DNA of 6,845 nt from an uncultured Rubritalea sp. (lineage in GTDB: Bacteria; Verrucomicrobiota; Verrucomicrobiia; Verrucomicrobiales; Akkermansiaceae). Positions 6,640 to 6,845 of this stretch are shown in pieces (position 1 is the first letter of the stretch; the number at the start of each line of letters is the position of its first letter). The notes under the pieces are model-generated. The model saw only the letters and a program-made list of their open reading frames with translations, did not search any database and was not told the origin of the DNA. The position numbers and the translations under genes were made by a program. The stretch lies in contig CALFBV010000162.1 in the NCBI GenBank assembly GCA_937951395.1, positions 1 through 6,845 on the forward strand, in the 5' to 3' direction.

Positions 6640-6845
6640 AAACCTTAGCCAGGAGCGGCTAGAAGACTTAGTGCGTTTTAAATGAAATTATATCCACAAT
6701 GATTGAACCATCCTATAGTATCTGAGTGTGTCACTTTATTTAATGCTGTTCCTATTGCTTTGACTAGATCTTCTGGATTTCTAGCTTCTATTTTTCGAAG
6801 TATACTTTTAACCTTACTCCACATCAGTTCTATAGGATTGAGGTC
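6640..6845 (-). mobile_element. End of an IS630-family insertion sequence (partial)
   Basis: The right edge holds the transposase 3' end plus, presumably, one terminal inverted repeat within the 38 bases between the topB and transposase stop codons. IS630 elements insert at TA and duplicate it; TA occurs at 6637, 6646 and 6660, so the exact border cannot be set here. G+C of the transposase part is about one third, well below topB. The left boundary given is the outer limit, not a measured end. Confidence 0.6.
6678..6845 (-). CDS. IS630-family transposase, C-terminal fragment
   Basis: The minus strand is open from the window edge to a TAA at 6680-6678, giving the last 55 residues of a protein whose start lies outside the window. 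It begins DLNPIELMWSKVKS, which matches the DDE_3 superfamily block (s)PDLNPIE..W..(l)K; the glutamate (codon 6830-6828) would be the third catalytic acidic residue of the DDE triad. It continues with IEARNPEDLVKAIGTAL and ends IGWFNHCGYNFI, the WF.HCGY ending typical of IS630 transposases. The enzyme excises and inserts the element at TA sites. No frameshift or stop is seen in this part, so it may be intact beyond the window. It converges with topB, leaving 38 bases between stop codons. Confidence 0.88.
   Translation of the reverse strand, partial: DLNPIELMWSKVKSILRKIEARNPEDLVKAIGTALNKVTHSDTIGWFNHCGYNFI

Noticed and set aside
6646..6661. TAGCC/GGCTA hairpin as the topB terminator
   Set aside because: The stem is only 5 bp (6 with a wobble pair) and no T-run follows it, so it does not qualify as an intrinsic terminator; it may be part of the IS end or chance.

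Overview
The window looks chromosomal and probably comes from a member of the Verrucomicrobiota, with a Rubritalea/Verrucomicrobiales-like organism as the best guess. The evidence is circumstantial. The RecA and topoisomerase III proteins look like those of that phylum from memory. Most starts lack a Shine-Dalgarno sequence. A palindrome upstream of recA has the form TGTTC-N4-GAACA, which I recall as the LexA-binding motif described for Verrucomicrobiota. Base composition is about half G+C in the genes and clearly lower in the transposase fragment at the right edge. CTAG is unusually common.

Layout from left to right: (1) a complete LsrF/DhnA-type class I aldolase gene (10-876, +) closed by a strong intrinsic terminator; (2) an AT-rich gap with a 9-bp tandem repeat and a small hairpin; (3) on the minus strand, recA (2568 down to 1528) followed by a gene for a small two-helix membrane protein (1481 down to 1098) that has its own ribosome binding site and a possible -10 box; (4) a 349-bp divergent control region with a perfect LexA-type palindrome and a G-poor recA leader; (5) a plus-strand gene for an exported thioredoxin-fold protein with a CGWC motif (2918-3862) and its own intrinsic terminator; (6) a plus-strand topB gene (4072-6639) for a long DNA topoisomerase III with a zinc ribbon, two C-terminal repeats and a lysine/alanine-rich tail; (7) the 3' end of an IS630-family transposase gene on the minus strand (6845 down to 6678), cut by the window edge and convergent with topB.

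The genes do not form one pathway. recA and topB are DNA-maintenance genes (strand exchange and SOS control; decatenation and processing of recombination intermediates), but they lie on opposite strands as separate units. The aldolase and the exported thioredoxin-like protein are single-gene units with their own terminators. I found no CRISPR array, tRNA, rRNA, phage genes or recognisable defence system. The observations most worth a second look are the LexA-type box, a 14-base start context shared by lsrF and recA, the repeated TGCTCTGCT element around the recA 3' end, the unexplained C-terminal half of the thioredoxin-like protein, and the insertion sequence abutting topB.
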